Positions 34,339 to 42,797 of a stretch of 64,000 bases of DNA are shown here, piece after piece. This DNA comes from JAITWN01 sp034002745 (GTDB taxonomy: Bacteria > Pseudomonadota > Gammaproteobacteria > SZUA-140). The position numbers and the translations under genes are program-made. Below the pieces are notes generated by a model. That model made no database searches. It was given only the letters and a program-made list of their open reading frames with translations, and was not told the DNA's origin. The stretch is from the NCBI GenBank assembly GCA_034002745.1, contig JAVEZY010000006.1, positions 1 through 64,000 on the forward strand. The letters are read 5' to 3'. Each line of letters begins with the position of its first letter. Position 1 is the first letter of the stretch.

Positions 34339-34737
34339 ATGGCCAAGAATTCCATCTGGTGCGGTTACCTTGAAGCGGGACAGAAAAGCAGCGCCGTGGT
34401 GCGGGACGATCACCTCGACACCGGCAATCCCGATACCATCTATCTTTTCAACATGGCACGCAATGAAATCATTCCATACAACCGCGCCATCGTCGAACCA
34501 AAGCTGCGGGAGTTCACCGCGGACGAGGAAGAAGTCGCTTCCGAGTTGAAGGCGGCATACCTGCGCGCGCGCAAGCAGTTCAAGGTGCGTACCGAGCGAC
34601 CGATGCCAACGACGTCGCGGACCACACGTCCCGCCCAGGAGGGCAAGCTCCCCGAAGACGACGACTCGTTCTCCTCGAGCGAGCCGGAATTCGAATCGGT
34701 GCTGGACGACGACTGGGACGCGGGCGACGACGACTGA
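34339..34737 (+). CDS. Conserved small acidic-tailed protein, function unknown
   Basis: 132 residues. The N-terminal 80 residues look folded (MAKNSIWCGYLEAGQKSSAV, then IYLFNMARNEIIPYNRAIVE and ASELKAAYLRARKQF); the C-terminal third is disordered and very acidic, ending VLDDDWDAGDDD. No signal peptide. I do not recognise the family. Divergent from the Nudix gene by 73 bp. Confidence 0.65.
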   Translation: MAKNSIWCGYLEAGQKSSAVVRDDHLDTGNPDTIYLFNMARNEIIPYNRAIVEPKLREFTADEEEVASELKAAYLRARKQFKVRTERPMPTTSRTTRPAQEGKLPEDDDSFSSSEPEFESVLDDDWDAGDDD

Positions 34738-34785
34738 GAAGGCGGAACGAGGGGAGATGCGAGGGGAGACTGTGGTACCTCTTTC

Positions 34786-34912
34786 GTGAGGAGAGGGAAG
34801 AGAAAAGATACAAGAGGAAAGCAAACGTGGCGCCTGCGGCGCGGCGACCAACCGGCCGATTGCTCAGCGGGTTGTGCCTTTCATCTTTTCTCTTTCCTCT
34901 TTCCTCTCCCTG
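34786..34912. repeat. Purine-arm/pyrimidine-arm inverted repeat
   Basis: A purine-only style arm (34786-34822, GA-rich with AGAGAAAAGATAC inside) faces a pyrimidine arm (34876-34912, with CATCTTTTCTCTTTCC). The arms are imperfect reverse complements about 53 bp apart and fill the gap between two convergent genes. Related arrangements occur at 38405-38621, 44349-44410, 45211-45302 and 57606-57698. Confidence 0.55.
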
Positions 34913-34915
34913 TCC

Positions 34916-35314
34916 TTAGGCCCTTCCGACGTTGGAATCATTCTGCGAGTGGTAGTACTCGCTTTCTTCGGCGTATTGCCGCAGCAGGCGCGCCATCTCC
35001 GCGACCCGCTTCTCGGCGGTGCTGAGTGGTGCACAATCCTCGCAACGGGGATTGTCGCAAGGCTCGCGCGAATACAGCCAGTATTGCACTGCGCCCGCGA
35101 GCAGGCCATCGGCGATGTCCCAGACGTCAGCGTCCTCGTCAGCCTGCGCCATGCTGTTGCCGAGGTCGACCGTCCGCCAGGCCGCTTCGTCGAACACCGC
35201 TTCAGCTTCTTCTTCGTCTTCAGTCACGTCTGCAATTACCTCCGCGAAAGCATGGATCCATTCTAGCAGAGCCCGATGGATTTTATGCTCAGGGTCCTCA
35301 TTATGGACTAACAT
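34916..35314 (-). CDS. Small acidic cysteine-containing protein, function unknown
   Basis: 132 residues, cytoplasmic and acidic (VTEDEEEAEAVFDEAAW). A small Cys motif, REPCDNPRCEDCAPLST, could bind a metal. The rest is predicted helical (GLLAGAVQYWLYS, AEKRVAEMARLLRQYAEES). Family not recognised. Divergent from the Hsp20-like gene by 33 bp, so the promoters overlap. Confidence 0.6.
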   Translation of the reverse strand: MLVHNEDPEHKIHRALLEWIHAFAEVIADVTEDEEEAEAVFDEAAWRTVDLGNSMAQADEDADVWDIADGLLAGAVQYWLYSREPCDNPRCEDCAPLSTAEKRVAEMARLLRQYAEESEYYHSQNDSNVGRA

Positions 35315-35347
35315 GTAGACAGGTTCGGATTAGGAAGAGGCCGAGCG

Positions 35348-35752
35348 ATGTCATCCCAGGATCCCAAGATCTGGATGTGGGCCGAGGCCTGCGGGCTTTT
35401 ACAGCGCGCCGAGCGCCTGCACCGTCAATTCTTCCAGCTATCCGCCGAATCCGGGCAACCGGTATGGGAACCGCCGGCGGACATTTTCGAAACCGATAAC
35501 GAATTCTGGATACTCATCGCCCTGCCCGGCGTCGCTCCAGCCGCCATGGAGATCACCGTCTCCGGCAACATCGTCCAGGTACGCGCGGAGCGCCCCTTGC
35601 CCGAAAACCTGCGCCGGGCCGCCGTGCAAAGGCTGGAAATCCCGTACGGTCGTTTCGTACGGGTGTTCGAACTGCCGGGGAGTGAACTCGAACTCGCCGC
35701 CCACGAGGCCCTGCATGGCTGTCTGGTGATGCAGATCAAGAAGCTGTTCTGA
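35348..35752 (+). CDS. Hsp20/alpha-crystallin-like protein
   Basis: 134 residues. Contains an alpha-crystallin-type core: WEPPADIFETDNEFWILIAL, then PGVAPAAMEITVSGNIVQVR and IPYGRFVRVFELPG. The N- and C-terminal extensions are short and the C-terminal I-x-I motif is not evident, so it may not form large oligomers. Lies 37 bp upstream of lon on the same strand, which suggests a shared proteostasis unit. Confidence 0.82.
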   Translation: MSSQDPKIWMWAEACGLLQRAERLHRQFFQLSAESGQPVWEPPADIFETDNEFWILIALPGVAPAAMEITVSGNIVQVRAERPLPENLRRAAVQRLEIPYGRFVRVFELPGSELELAAHEALHGCLVMQIKKLF

Positions 35753-35789
35753 TCATCAGCCGCGACCGTCCCTGATCCAGGAGTCGATC

Positions 35790-38198
35790 ATGAACGAAAC
35801 CGTCCACGAACCCGCACAAGCGACTCCCGAAGCCGCGGAGTCCGAACAGCACACCAGCTCCGAAACGCCCGCCTACGATCTTCCGGAAGACGTCATCATC
35901 ATCCTCCCGGTACGCGGTGTGGTGCTGTTTCCGGATGTGGTGCTGCCGCTCACCATCGGCCGCAGGCGCTCCATACTCGCGGCGCAGGAGGCGGTCAAGT
36001 CGAACGGCCCCATCGGCATCATTCAGCAGCGTGATCCGCACCAGGATCTTCCCAATCCGGACGACCTGCACGCCATGGGCACGGTCGCCAACGTGCTGCG
36101 TTACGTGACTTCGCCCGACGGCACTCACCACATCATCTGCCAGGGGTTGCGGCGCTTCCGGATAGTGGAATTCGTTCCCGGCTACCCCTTCTTCGCCGCC
36201 CGGGTGGAGAACATTACCGTCGAGGAGCACCTTACCCCCGAACTCGAGGCGCGCACCGATCACATGCGCCGTCAGGCACTCGAAGCGATCGAGCTGGTGC
36301 CGCAGGCGCCCGCCGAGCTGGCGGAAACGGTGCAGGCGGTGAAATCGCCAGGCTCACTCTGCGACCTCGTGACCAGCTTCATGGACCTGAAGGCGGCGGA
36401 GAAGCAGGAAATCCTCGAGATCATCGACGTCGAGGCGCGCGTCAAGCGGGTCGCCGAGCTGCTTGCCCAGCGCCTCGCCGTGTTGCGCCTGTCGCACGAA
36501 ATCGAACGCCAGACGCGCGAAACCGTGGATCGCAGGCAGCGTGAATTTCTGCTGCGTGAACAGCTCAAGACTATCCAGCGCGAGCTCGGTGAGGATGAGC
36601 CGCGCGCAGCTGAGCACGATGAACTGGCCCGGGCCATCGAGGAAGCGGGCATGCCCGCAGAGGCTGAGGAGCAGGCGCTGCGCGAGCTCTCGCGTCTCGA
36701 GCGCATGTCGGAGGCGGCATCGGAATACTCCATGCTGCGCACATACCTCGACTGGATGGTCGCGCTGCCCTGGAACAAGCTCAGCGAAGCCGAGATCGAC
36801 ATCGCCCGCGCGCGAACGATCCTCGACGAGGATCATTACGGGCTGGAGAAGGTGAAGCGCCGCATCCTCGAATACCTCGCGGTGCTGAAACTCAATCCCG
36901 AGGGACGCAGTCCGATCCTGTGTCTGGTCGGGCCGCCGGGCGTTGGCAAGACCTCGCTCGGGCAGAGCATCGCGCGCGCCACCGGCCGCGCTTTCGTGCG
37001 GGTGGCGCTCGGCGGTGTACATGACGAGTCGGAGATTCGCGGTCACCGCCGCACCTATGTGGGCGCCCTTCCCGGCAATATCGTGCATGGCCTGCGCAAG
37101 GCGGGCACGCGCAATCCGGTGTTCATGCTCGACGAGATGGACAAGCTCGGCGCCGGATTCCACGGCGATCCGAGCGCCGCCCTTCTCGAGGTACTGGACC
37201 CGGAACAGAACTCCACCTTCCGCGACAACTACATCGCCGTACCATTCGACCTGTCGCGCGTTGTTTTCATCGCCACCGCCAACATGGCCGACACCATTCC
37301 GCGCCCCCTGCTCGATCGCATGGAAACCATCGCGCTGCCCGGTTACACCGACGAAGAGAAGATGGAGATCGCGAAGCGCTATCTCGTCCGCCGGCAGCTC
37401 GAGGCCACGGGCCTGACTGCCGGGCAGTGCACGCTGACCGAGGCGGCGCTACGGGCCATTGTCGACGAATACACGCGCGAAGCCGGAGTGCGCAATCTGG
37501 AGCGCGAGATCGGCAACGTGTTCCGCCACGTTGCCATGCGGGTGGCCGAAGGAGAAACGGCCGCCGTCACCATCGACGCCGCAGACCTGAGCGGCATTCT
37601 GGGGCCGCGCAAGTTCGAGAGCGAGGTGGCGATGCGGGTCAGTGTGCCCGGCGTCGCCACCGGCCTCGCATGGACCCCGGTGGGCGGCGACATCCTCTTC
37701 ATCGAGGCCGCGCGCAGCCCCGGCAACGGCAAACTGATCCTGACCGGTCAATTGGGCGATGTGATGAAGGAAAGCGCGCAGGCCGCGCTCAGCCTGGCCA
37801 AGAACCGCTGGGAGTCGCTCGGCATAGACCAGTCGATCTTCGCCGAGTCGGACCTGCATATCCATGTGCCCGCGGGAGCCATTCCCAAGGATGGGCCGAG
37901 CGCCGGCGTCGCCATGTACACGGCGCTGGTCTCCCTGCTCACCGGGCGCACCGTACGCAAGGACACCGCGATGACCGGCGAGATCAGCCTGAGGGGCCTG
38001 GTGCTACCGGTAGGCGGCATCAAGGAAAAGGCGCTGGCCGCGGCCCGCGCCGGCATCACCACGGTGCTGCTGCCCGCCCGCAACCGTATCGACCTGGAGG
38101 ACGTGCCGGAGTCGGCTCGCAAGCTGCTGAATTTCGTCTTGCTGGAAAACGTGGACGACGCCATCGAGGCGGCTTTCGGTGCGCCGCTGGAGAAATGA
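35790..38198 (+). CDS. lon: ATP-dependent protease Lon
   Basis: 802 residues, cytoplasmic AAA+ serine protease of the LonA type. N-terminal substrate domain (IILPVRGVVLFPDVVLPLTI) at about 35-220, Walker A GPPGVGKTS near 381, Walker B PVFMLDEMDKLG, sensor region FIATANMADTIPRPL, then the protease domain with catalytic Ser in PKDGPSAGVAMY near 704 and Lys in GIKEKALAAARAG near 746. Length is near the family norm (about 780-810). The protein starts with an unusual 35-residue hydrophilic extension. Followed by a large inverted repeat. Confidence 0.97.
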   Translation: MNETVHEPAQATPEAAESEQHTSSETPAYDLPEDVIIILPVRGVVLFPDVVLPLTIGRRRSILAAQEAVKSNGPIGIIQQRDPHQDLPNPDDLHAMGTVANVLRYVTSPDGTHHIICQGLRRFRIVEFVPGYPFFAARVENITVEEHLTPELEARTDHMRRQALEAIELVPQAPAELAETVQAVKSPGSLCDLVTSFMDLKAAEKQEILEIIDVEARVKRVAELLAQRLAVLRLSHEIERQTRETVDRRQREFLLREQLKTIQRELGEDEPRAAEHDELARAIEEAGMPAEAEEQALRELSRLERMSEAASEYSMLRTYLDWMVALPWNKLSEAEIDIARARTILDEDHYGLEKVKRRILEYLAVLKLNPEGRSPILCLVGPPGVGKTSLGQSIARATGRAFVRVALGGVHDESEIRGHRRTYVGALPGNIVHGLRKAGTRNPVFMLDEMDKLGAGFHGDPSAALLEVLDPEQNSTFRDNYIAVPFDLSRVVFIATANMADTIPRPLLDRMETIALPGYTDEEKMEIAKRYLVRRQLEATGLTAGQCTLTEAALRAIVDEYTREAGVRNLEREIGNVFRHVAMRVAEGETAAVTIDAADLSGILGPRKFESEVAMRVSVPGVATGLAWTPVGGDILFIEAARSPGNGKLILTGQLGDVMKESAQAALSLAKNRWESLGIDQSIFAESDLHIHVPAGAIPKDGPSAGVAMYTALVSLLTGRTVRKDTAMTGEISLRGLVLPVGGIKEKALAAARAGITTVLLPARNRIDLEDVPESARKLLNFVLLENVDDAIEAAFGAPLEK

Positions 38199-38218
38199 GG
38201 GGCAAGGAACAGGGATCA

Positions 38219-38274
38219 GAGACGCGTTTCATACCGCGGGATTGCTGCCGCAGGGATGAAAAAAAATGCGTCTC
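38219..38274 (+). terminator. Inverted repeat after lon, probable terminator
   Basis: Arms GAGACGC (38219-38225) and GCGTCTC (38268-38274) with inner pairing TTTCAT/ATGAAA and CCGCGG-like bases around a GATTGCTG loop. A run of eight A on the plus strand lies inside the 3' arm and becomes T on the minus strand, so it could also serve the tRNA-Leu transcript arriving from the right. Confidence 0.5.
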
Positions 38275-38296
38275 CGCCCCGATATCTAAAGCCTAC

Positions 38297-38381
38297 TGGT
38301 GCGCAGGGAGAGACTCGAACTCTCACAGGTTGCCCCACTGGTACCTAAAACCAGCGCGTCTACCGATTCCGCCACCTGCGC
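38297..38381 (-). tRNA. tRNA-Leu (anticodon TAG)
   Basis: 85 nt with a long variable arm, class II. Acceptor GCGCAGG/CCTGCGC, anticodon stem CTGGT/ACCAG with loop TTTAGGT giving anticodon TAG, T arm GAGAG TTCGAGT CTCTC, discriminator A and encoded CCA. Reads CTA and CTG. Confidence 0.96.
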
Positions 38382-38404
38382 AGGGGAAGCGCGATAGTAG
38401 CAAC

Positions 38405-38621
38405 GAAAGTGAAAAGTGAAAAGTTGAAAAACAGGGCAAGGAGCCGGGCCCCCGCCGGGGTCAGACCGCGGCTTGAGACTGCGCGAAGCGAAGGCGTTCT
38501 GTCCGGCGGATGAGGCTCCTGCCATCGGGTGGCAAACAGGGTCTGCCCCCTCCCCTGGCATCCGCTGGCCGGCATAGTCCAGGTCTTTCTTCTTCCTTCA
38601 ACTTTTGCTTCCCGACTTCCC
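38405..38621. repeat. Intergenic inverted repeat enclosing a decayed GGGGTCAGAC element
   Basis: The purine arm at 38405-38431 contains AAAAGTTGAA, matched exactly by TTCAACTTTT in the pyrimidine arm at 38585-38621. Between them are decayed GGGGTCAGACC (38457-38467) and GGGTCTGCCCC (38539-38549) elements, that is, both repeat families nested in one gap. No gene is visible in this 240-bp stretch between tRNA-Leu and the LOG gene. Confidence 0.5.
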
Positions 38622-39443
38622 TCACAGCCGCGGCCCGCGCTCGGACTGCGCGTGCTCCTGCAGCTTTTGCACGACATAGTCATAGGCTTCATCGACAGAG
38701 TCGGTGAAGAACATCAGATCCACATCCTCCGGGCTGATGGTGCGGCTGCGGATCAGCGCATCGAAGTTGACTACTTCGCGCCAGAACTTGGTCCCGAACA
38801 GAACGATCGGGAGGTGCTTGCGCATCTTCCGCGTCTGTATCAGGGTCAGCAGCTCGAACAGTTCGTCCAGCGTGCCGAAGCCGCCGGGGAATACCAGCAC
38901 CGCCTTGGCCAGATAGGCGAACCAGAACTTGCGCATGAAGAAGTAATGGAAGTGGAACGACAACTCGCGCGTGACGTACTGGTTGTCGAATTCCTCGATC
39001 GGGATGGAGATCGTGAGTCCGATGTTCATGCCGCGCGCTTCGGATGCGCCGCGGTTGGCCGCCTCCATGATGCCGGGACCGCCGCCGGTGCAGACCACGA
39101 ACCGGCGCGCCTCATCGCCGAGCTGCTTCGACCATTCCGTGAAGCGAAACGCAAGCTCCCGGGCGGCCTCATAGTAGCGCGCCATTTCCAGGTCGCGCTC
39201 GGCGGCCTCCACATCACCGCCGCTCTCCCGCGCCCGGCGCAATGCCGCCTCGGCATCGCTTTGCGACAGCAGCCGCGCCGAGCCCATGAAGACGATGGTG
39301 TCTTCCACGGCATAGTGACGAAACCGGCCGTCGGGTTCGAGGTACTCGGAAAGTATGCGCAGTGGACGCGCTCCACTGCTGCCGAGGAAAGCCTCGTTGC
39401 GGTAGGCTTCCGGTAACCGACGGATCTTCTTGTCCTTATCCAA
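38622..39443 (-). CDS. LOG-family nucleotide phosphoribohydrolase-like protein
   Basis: 273 residues. Signature motifs VVCTGGGPGIMEAANRGAS and VFPGGFGTLDELFELLTLIQ, the PGGxGTxxE site of LOG enzymes that cleave nucleoside monophosphates (often misnamed lysine decarboxylases). An N-terminal extension of about 90 residues includes EDTIVFMGSARLLSQSDAEA. I chose a TTG start at 39443 with GGAGG 7 nt upstream; no ATG fits and the open frame runs far upstream without family similarity. Confidence 0.87.
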   Translation of the reverse strand: MDKDKKIRRLPEAYRNEAFLGSSGARPLRILSEYLEPDGRFRHYAVEDTIVFMGSARLLSQSDAEAALRRARESGGDVEAAERDLEMARYYEAARELAFRFTEWSKQLGDEARRFVVCTGGGPGIMEAANRGASEARGMNIGLTISIPIEEFDNQYVTRELSFHFHYFFMRKFWFAYLAKAVLVFPGGFGTLDELFELLTLIQTRKMRKHLPIVLFGTKFWREVVNFDALIRSRTISPEDVDLMFFTDSVDEAYDYVVQKLQEHAQSERGPRL

Positions 39444-39478
39444 GACTTCGCCTCCTTCCGCGGATTGATCTCTCACCT

Positions 39479-39841
39479 TCAGCGCATTGCGATGAGTTCG
39501 ATGCCGTTGCCGTCCGGGTCGCGGCAGAAGCACGCCTCGCGTCCGGAGCGGCTGCGGGCAAGCGCCAGCCCGGCATCCTCCAGACGGCCCATCACCTCCT
39601 CGAGATCCTCCACCGCCAGCGCAAGATGCCGATCCCTTCCCACCGGCACCGTTCGATCCGCCTCCGGCCCGGGAAGCCGCAGCAGATGGATCTGCTGGTC
39701 GCCGAGCGACAGCCATGCGCCGGGATAACCGAGCTCGGGTCGCTGCACCTGCTGCAGACCGAGCAACCCCTCATAGAAGCGAAGAGCGCGATCCAGGTCG
39801 GACACCAGAACACTGACGTGATGCAGTCGCGGACCGCTCAT
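39479..39841 (-). CDS. VOC superfamily (glyoxalase-like) protein
   Basis: 120 residues from ATG 39841. Two beta-alpha-beta modules: RLHHVSVLVSDLDRALRFYE (metal His near 6), then WLSLGDQQIHLLRLPG, RHLALAVEDLEEVMGRLEDA and ACFCRDPDGNGIELIAMR (closing Glu). Likely a metal-dependent lyase, dioxygenase or binding protein; the substrate is not evident. An ATG at about 39900 would add 20 residues; neither start has a clear Shine-Dalgarno. Confidence 0.82.
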   Translation of the reverse strand: MSGPRLHHVSVLVSDLDRALRFYEGLLGLQQVQRPELGYPGAWLSLGDQQIHLLRLPGPEADRTVPVGRDRHLALAVEDLEEVMGRLEDAGLALARSRSGREACFCRDPDGNGIELIAMR

Positions 39842-39967
39842 CGGCGCGGGGGACGAGGAAAGAAGTCGTGGCAGCGCGAGGCACTCATCATGCGTCATTC
39901 TAGCACGCGCCCGCGCGGAGCCGCCGCGCGCTTCTTCTTCGGCGCGGTTACCCATAGAATGTGCGAC

Positions 39968-40270
39968 ATGCCCCCTCAAGCGCGCATGCGACGCTATCGA
40001 GTCACTGCCTTCTACGAGCGCCCGGAACTCGAGCGCAATGCCGTGGTCGAGGCCGAATCCGTGGAAAGAGCAATGATCAAGGCGCTCATCGAACGCAAGG
40101 TACCGGCCGGCTTCACCCGGGACGAGTTCGGCTGGATCGAGCCTCTGTTCTGGAAGCCGGAAATGGCCGGATGGATGCGCTGGCCCCGCTTGCTCGCGGC
40201 CGATCGCCTGGGCTGGGGCGAGGACGAGAATCTGCGCTCGCTGCGTTTTTCCGTGGAAGAGGATTCATGA
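39968..40270 (+). CDS. Small conserved protein of unknown function
   Basis: 100 residues, basic N terminus (MPPQARMRRYRVTAFYERPE). Segment VVEAESVERAMIKALIERK looks like a small alpha/beta module; FGWIEPLFWKPEMAGWMRWP is Trp-rich. No family recognised. Its stop overlaps the start of the kinase-like gene by 4 bp (ATGA), so the two are probably coexpressed. ATG 39986 is an alternative start. Confidence 0.6.
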   Translation: MPPQARMRRYRVTAFYERPELERNAVVEAESVERAMIKALIERKVPAGFTRDEFGWIEPLFWKPEMAGWMRWPRLLAADRLGWGEDENLRSLRFSVEEDS

Positions 40271-41361
40271 ATCCGGGGATCTCCATCACGAGCACATTTG
40301 CTGTCGCTCGCGAGTTCGACCTGCCCGGCCGCGTGGGAAACGTACGCCCCCACGGCCGCGGCCTCATCAACGATACTTATGTCGTCGACCTGGAAAACGC
40401 TGCGACGCCGCACGCCATCCTCCAGCGCATCAGTCGCCGCGCCTTTCCGCGCCCCGATCTGATCATGGAGAACCTGAGCACGCTGTTCGCTCATGCCGAG
40501 GCCCACGCGGGCAGGAGCGATCTGCTATTTCCATTCATCTACCGGACACGCTCGGGAGCGCTCCTGCATATCGACGAGGAAGGCAGCGCGTGGCGGGCGA
40601 TGAGCTACATCGAGGGTACGCGCAGCCATCATCGCCCGCAGCACCCCGGGCATGCGCGCGAGGCCGGCCGCATCCTCGGGCGCTTCCACGCCCTGCTCTT
40701 CGACCTCGATCCGTCGCGCATGCATGACACGCGTCCCGACTTTCACAACACCCCGCGTCACCTTGCGCGGCTGAATGATGCGCTCGCACAGGCCGAACCG
40801 TCGCGCCTGAAGAATGCCGCTCCCTGGCTGGATTTCATCGACGAACGCCGCAGCCGCGCCGACCTCATCGAGCGCGCGCTCGTCGCCGGCACCATCCGGC
40901 CGCAGGTGGTTCACGGCGATCCCAAACTGGACAACGTGCTGTTCGACGCCGAACGCGACGTGGCTGTGAGCCTGATCGATCTGGATACGGTCAAGCCGGG
41001 TGTGATTCATCACGACATCGCCGACTGCCTGCGCTCATGCTGCAATCGCGCAGGAGAAGCAGGGACCGAAGGCGAGGTGGCTTACGAACTCGAGATGTGC
41101 AGCGCCGGACTCGCGGGCTACTTCGAAGCGGCCGGGGACGCCGCGCGGAGCATACGCACCACAGACCTCTTTGCCGCGCTGCACCTGATCCCTTTCGAGC
41201 TGGGAGTGCGTTTCCTCGCCGATCACCTCGCGGGCGATCGCTACTTCCGCATCGATTATCCCGGACAGAACCTGGCGCGAGCCGCGACCCAGCTGCAGCT
41301 GAGCCTGGACGTGGAACGCAAGCGCGCCCCGATCGAAGATCAGATCGAGGCATTGCTGTAG
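40267..41361 (+). CDS. Aminoglycoside-phosphotransferase-like small-molecule kinase
   Basis: 364 residues. Catalytic loop VVHGDPKLDNVLFDAERD and metal-binding SLIDLDTVKPGVIHHDIAD are clear APH-fold motifs, and FAVAREFDLPGRVGNVRPHG followed by GRGLINDTYVVDL forms the ATP-binding N lobe. The whole layout resembles sugar kinases of the NahK/HSK2-like group more than antibiotic kinases (inference). Substrate unknown. No signal peptide. Confidence 0.83.
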   Translation: MNPGISITSTFAVAREFDLPGRVGNVRPHGRGLINDTYVVDLENAATPHAILQRISRRAFPRPDLIMENLSTLFAHAEAHAGRSDLLFPFIYRTRSGALLHIDEEGSAWRAMSYIEGTRSHHRPQHPGHAREAGRILGRFHALLFDLDPSRMHDTRPDFHNTPRHLARLNDALAQAEPSRLKNAAPWLDFIDERRSRADLIERALVAGTIRPQVVHGDPKLDNVLFDAERDVAVSLIDLDTVKPGVIHHDIADCLRSCCNRAGEAGTEGEVAYELEMCSAGLAGYFEAAGDAARSIRTTDLFAALHLIPFELGVRFLADHLAGDRYFRIDYPGQNLARAATQLQLSLDVERKRAPIEDQIEALL

Positions 41362-41446
41362 AGAAGCGGGAGGAAGAAGATGGCGTGAGGCTGCGTTCGT
41401 GGGTGCCGCGCACGTCACGCGGGGCGCCAGCCCCGATCACCCCGCT

Positions 41447-41722
41447 TCAGGCGAGCCTCGCCTCCAGGACGCAAGCCCGCTCGTCGAGTCGCAGATCGAC
41501 CTGCCCGAAGCAGTTCACGCGGTCGGCGACGCAGCCGGAGCCTTCCATCACCAGCTCCGTGAAATGGATGTTGACGCGGGTCCAGTCGTCATTGCTGCGC
41601 GACACCTCATAGCGCAATGTATCGTCGTCGATCCATCCGTTCTGGGTGCAGAAGCGGTTGATGAGCAGGTTGCTGCGCAGCCAGGCGTCGATGCTCGGTG
41701 GAACCGGATCGGAATGCATCAT
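41447..41722 (-). CDS. Small hypothetical protein coupled to the YpsA-like gene
   Basis: 91 residues. MMHSDPVPPSIDAWLRSNLL, then NGWIDDDTLRYEVSRSNDDW and VNCFGQVDLRLDERACVLE. Predicted alpha+beta, no signal peptide, family not recognised. The ATGA overlap with the upstream gene (41719-41722) supports both its start and its reality. Confidence 0.62.
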   Translation of the reverse strand: MMHSDPVPPSIDAWLRSNLLINRFCTQNGWIDDDTLRYEVSRSNDDWTRVNIHFTELVMEGSGCVADRVNCFGQVDLRLDERACVLEARLA

Positions 41723-42225
41723 CCACCCTCTTCGAGACGGTTGAGCAGCGTTTCCAGGCAGCGCTTCGCCGCCTGATAGATTCCCGGACAGCTCGATTCG
41801 CGCTGTCCACCGACATGCAATACGCGGATGCGGTTGCCACGCATCCAGCTGAGCGCCGCATCGACGTCGAACGTCTCGTCCAGGTTGAACGCCAGGACGG
41901 GGCGCCCGAGATGACGCGCCATCAGCACGGCGTACGCGGTGCCGCCCTGCAAAGCGCCCCGGTACAACATCAGCGTACCGTCCGAGTCGCGCACATTGTG
42001 TTCGGTGCGTATGGTGTGATCCATCTCCGCCGTTTCCTGCAGCGGATAGCGTTCGGGAATCACGCCATCGTCCGCATGACGGCCGGCCGGGCACCAGCCG
42101 CCGCAGGCGATACCTCTTTCCAGCGCGATATCGAGAGCGGCGCGATCCACGCCGGTCTGGCCGCCGGATACGATTTTTTCGATCACCGTCTTCCTCCGCG
42201 CAGGCAGCGCCATCGAGCAGGTCAT
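41719..42225 (-). CDS. YpsA/molybdenum-carrier-like Rossmann-fold protein
   Basis: 168 residues. EKIVSGGQTGVDRAALDIAL is the hallmark of the proteins annotated as putative molybdenum carriers (a SLOG-like nucleotide-binding fold), followed by GGWCPAGRHADDGVIPERYP, SDGTLMLYRG and GGTAYAVLMARHLGRPVLAF. The SLOG-like fold suggests binding of a nucleotide-derived ligand and not molybdenum. Start may be ATG 42225 or 42213. Confidence 0.8.
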   Translation of the reverse strand: MTCSMALPARRKTVIEKIVSGGQTGVDRAALDIALERGIACGGWCPAGRHADDGVIPERYPLQETAEMDHTIRTEHNVRDSDGTLMLYRGALQGGTAYAVLMARHLGRPVLAFNLDETFDVDAALSWMRGNRIRVLHVGGQRESSCPGIYQAAKRCLETLLNRLEEGG

Positions 42226-42350
42226 GTCAACGATCGGATCATATTAGCGCCGCCGCTGCCGGCTGCCAATGAACCAGGCGCGGACTTCCCCCCTTTCGCG
42301 CTTTCCTGCTACCCTTGGAACGAATTCCCCTATTGTCCGGAGCACGACCG

Positions 42351-42743
42351 GTGAAGCACGACGCCCCCCAGGACAGCAGTGATTTCAGCATGGAGGCCGA
42401 CGACCTCTACCGTGAAGAGATCTATACGGATCGGCGCGTCGGTACGGTCAGGCGCCTGACCCCGGTCGATCGAAGCGGGGCCGATGATGCGCGTCGGCCG
42501 GTGATCTATCTGGGTCAGACCCAGATCCTGACTCCCGTCGGCGCCCTGCCCGTCAGCTTCGAAATTCCGGCCGCTTCGCTGGAGGAAGCGATCGCAGCGT
42601 TCGGCGATGGCGCCCGCCAGGCCGCGGAACAGACGATCGAGGAACTGCGCGAAATGCGGCGCGAAGCCGCGTCCCAGATCGTCATTCCGGACGCGGGACC
42701 GGGTCTTGGCGGTCTGCCGGGAGGCGGCAAGATCCAGTTCTGA
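42351..42743 (+). CDS. Small hypothetical protein upstream of the R3H ATPase
   Basis: 130 residues from a GTG at 42351 with GGAG 8 nt upstream. MKHDAPQDSSDFSMEADDLY, then RPVIYLGQTQILTPVGALPV, VSFEIPAASLEEAIAAFGDG, a helix EQTIEELREMRREAASQIV and a Gly-rich end GLGGLPGGGKIQF. No signal peptide. Family not recognised. Lies 54 bp before the ATPase gene on the same strand; a cofactor role is possible but unproven. Confidence 0.6.
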   Translation: MKHDAPQDSSDFSMEADDLYREEIYTDRRVGTVRRLTPVDRSGADDARRPVIYLGQTQILTPVGALPVSFEIPAASLEEAIAAFGDGARQAAEQTIEELREMRREAASQIVIPDAGPGLGGLPGGGKIQF

Positions 42744-42797
42744 ACGGCGCTGCACGCGCCCAGCGACAGGAGGGACGGCAAACCTCGCCCGCCCGAA

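Noticed and set aside
40267..41361. APH-like kinase as an aminoglycoside resistance gene
   Set aside because: Only the general kinase motifs are shared; there is no mobile context and the sequence looks like a metabolic small-molecule kinase.
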